Shown here: in pieces, positions 6,445 through 6,449 of the stretch
Position numbering within the stretch: the first letter of the stretch is position 1
Layout of the letters: every line of letters begins with the position of its first letter
NCBI GenBank assembly: GCA_001796415.1
Contig: MGML01000073.1
Span: 1-6,449 of the forward strand
Source: Chloroflexi bacterium RBG_13_46_14
GTDB lineage: Bacteria > Chloroflexota > Dehalococcoidia > Dehalococcoidales > UBA2162
DNA: 6,449 bases
Direction of reading: 5' to 3'
Notes under the pieces: generated by a model
Told to the model about the DNA's origin: nothing
Seen by the model: the letters and a program-made list of their open reading frames with translations, nothing else
Databases searched by the model: none
Translations under genes and position numbers: made by a program

Positions 6445-6449
6445 CTCCT
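6445..6449 (-). promoter_or_regulatory. Ribosome binding site of the hydrolase gene
   Basis: AGGAG on the minus strand, seven nt before the ATG at 6437, lies at the very end of the window. It supports this start; the promoter would be outside. Confidence 0.7.

Overview
The window looks like chromosomal DNA of a free-living bacterium of medium GC content. The glycine-rich N-terminus of one ABC exporter, the MarR-ABC-ABC layout and the small four-cysteine protein remind me of Chloroflexota (Dehalococcoidia-like) genomes. That placement is from memory and is weak. I see no insertion sequence, phage, CRISPR, tRNA or rRNA signal.

Layout: (1) Bases 2-343, plus strand: the 3' end of a sensor histidine kinase gene, cut by the window edge and carrying the ATP-binding domain. 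(2) Bases 386-625, minus strand, convergent with it: a 79-residue four-cysteine, probably zinc-binding protein of unknown function with a good ribosome binding site. (3) Bases 626-975: an AT-rich gene-free stretch whose one clear element is a strong intrinsic terminator (859-891) facing the minus strand. (4) Bases 976-5276, minus strand: an apparent operon, transcribed marR-type regulator, then ABC half-transporter A (2966-4783), then ABC half-transporter B (976-2865), ending at that terminator. (5) Bases 5376-6437, minus strand: a predicted lipoprotein alpha/beta hydrolase upstream of the operon.

How the genes work together: the two half-transporters carry matching, complementary defects in their nucleotide-binding motifs. 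A has Asp for the catalytic Glu and Gln for the switch His; B has a broken signature motif. This is the hallmark of a heterodimeric type IV ABC exporter with one active and one degenerate ATP site. The MarR regulator probably represses the operon from a near-consensus sigma-70-type promoter (TTGACT, 17 bp, TATAAT). Its predicted +1 falls on the A of the regulator's ATG, so the mRNA may be leaderless, and a 13-bp inverted repeat sits on the start codon as a candidate operator.

The families are known ones. I found no clearly new system; the points worth a second look are the leaderless/operator arrangement, the glycine run, the four-cysteine protein and the altered nucleophile elbow in the hydrolase.
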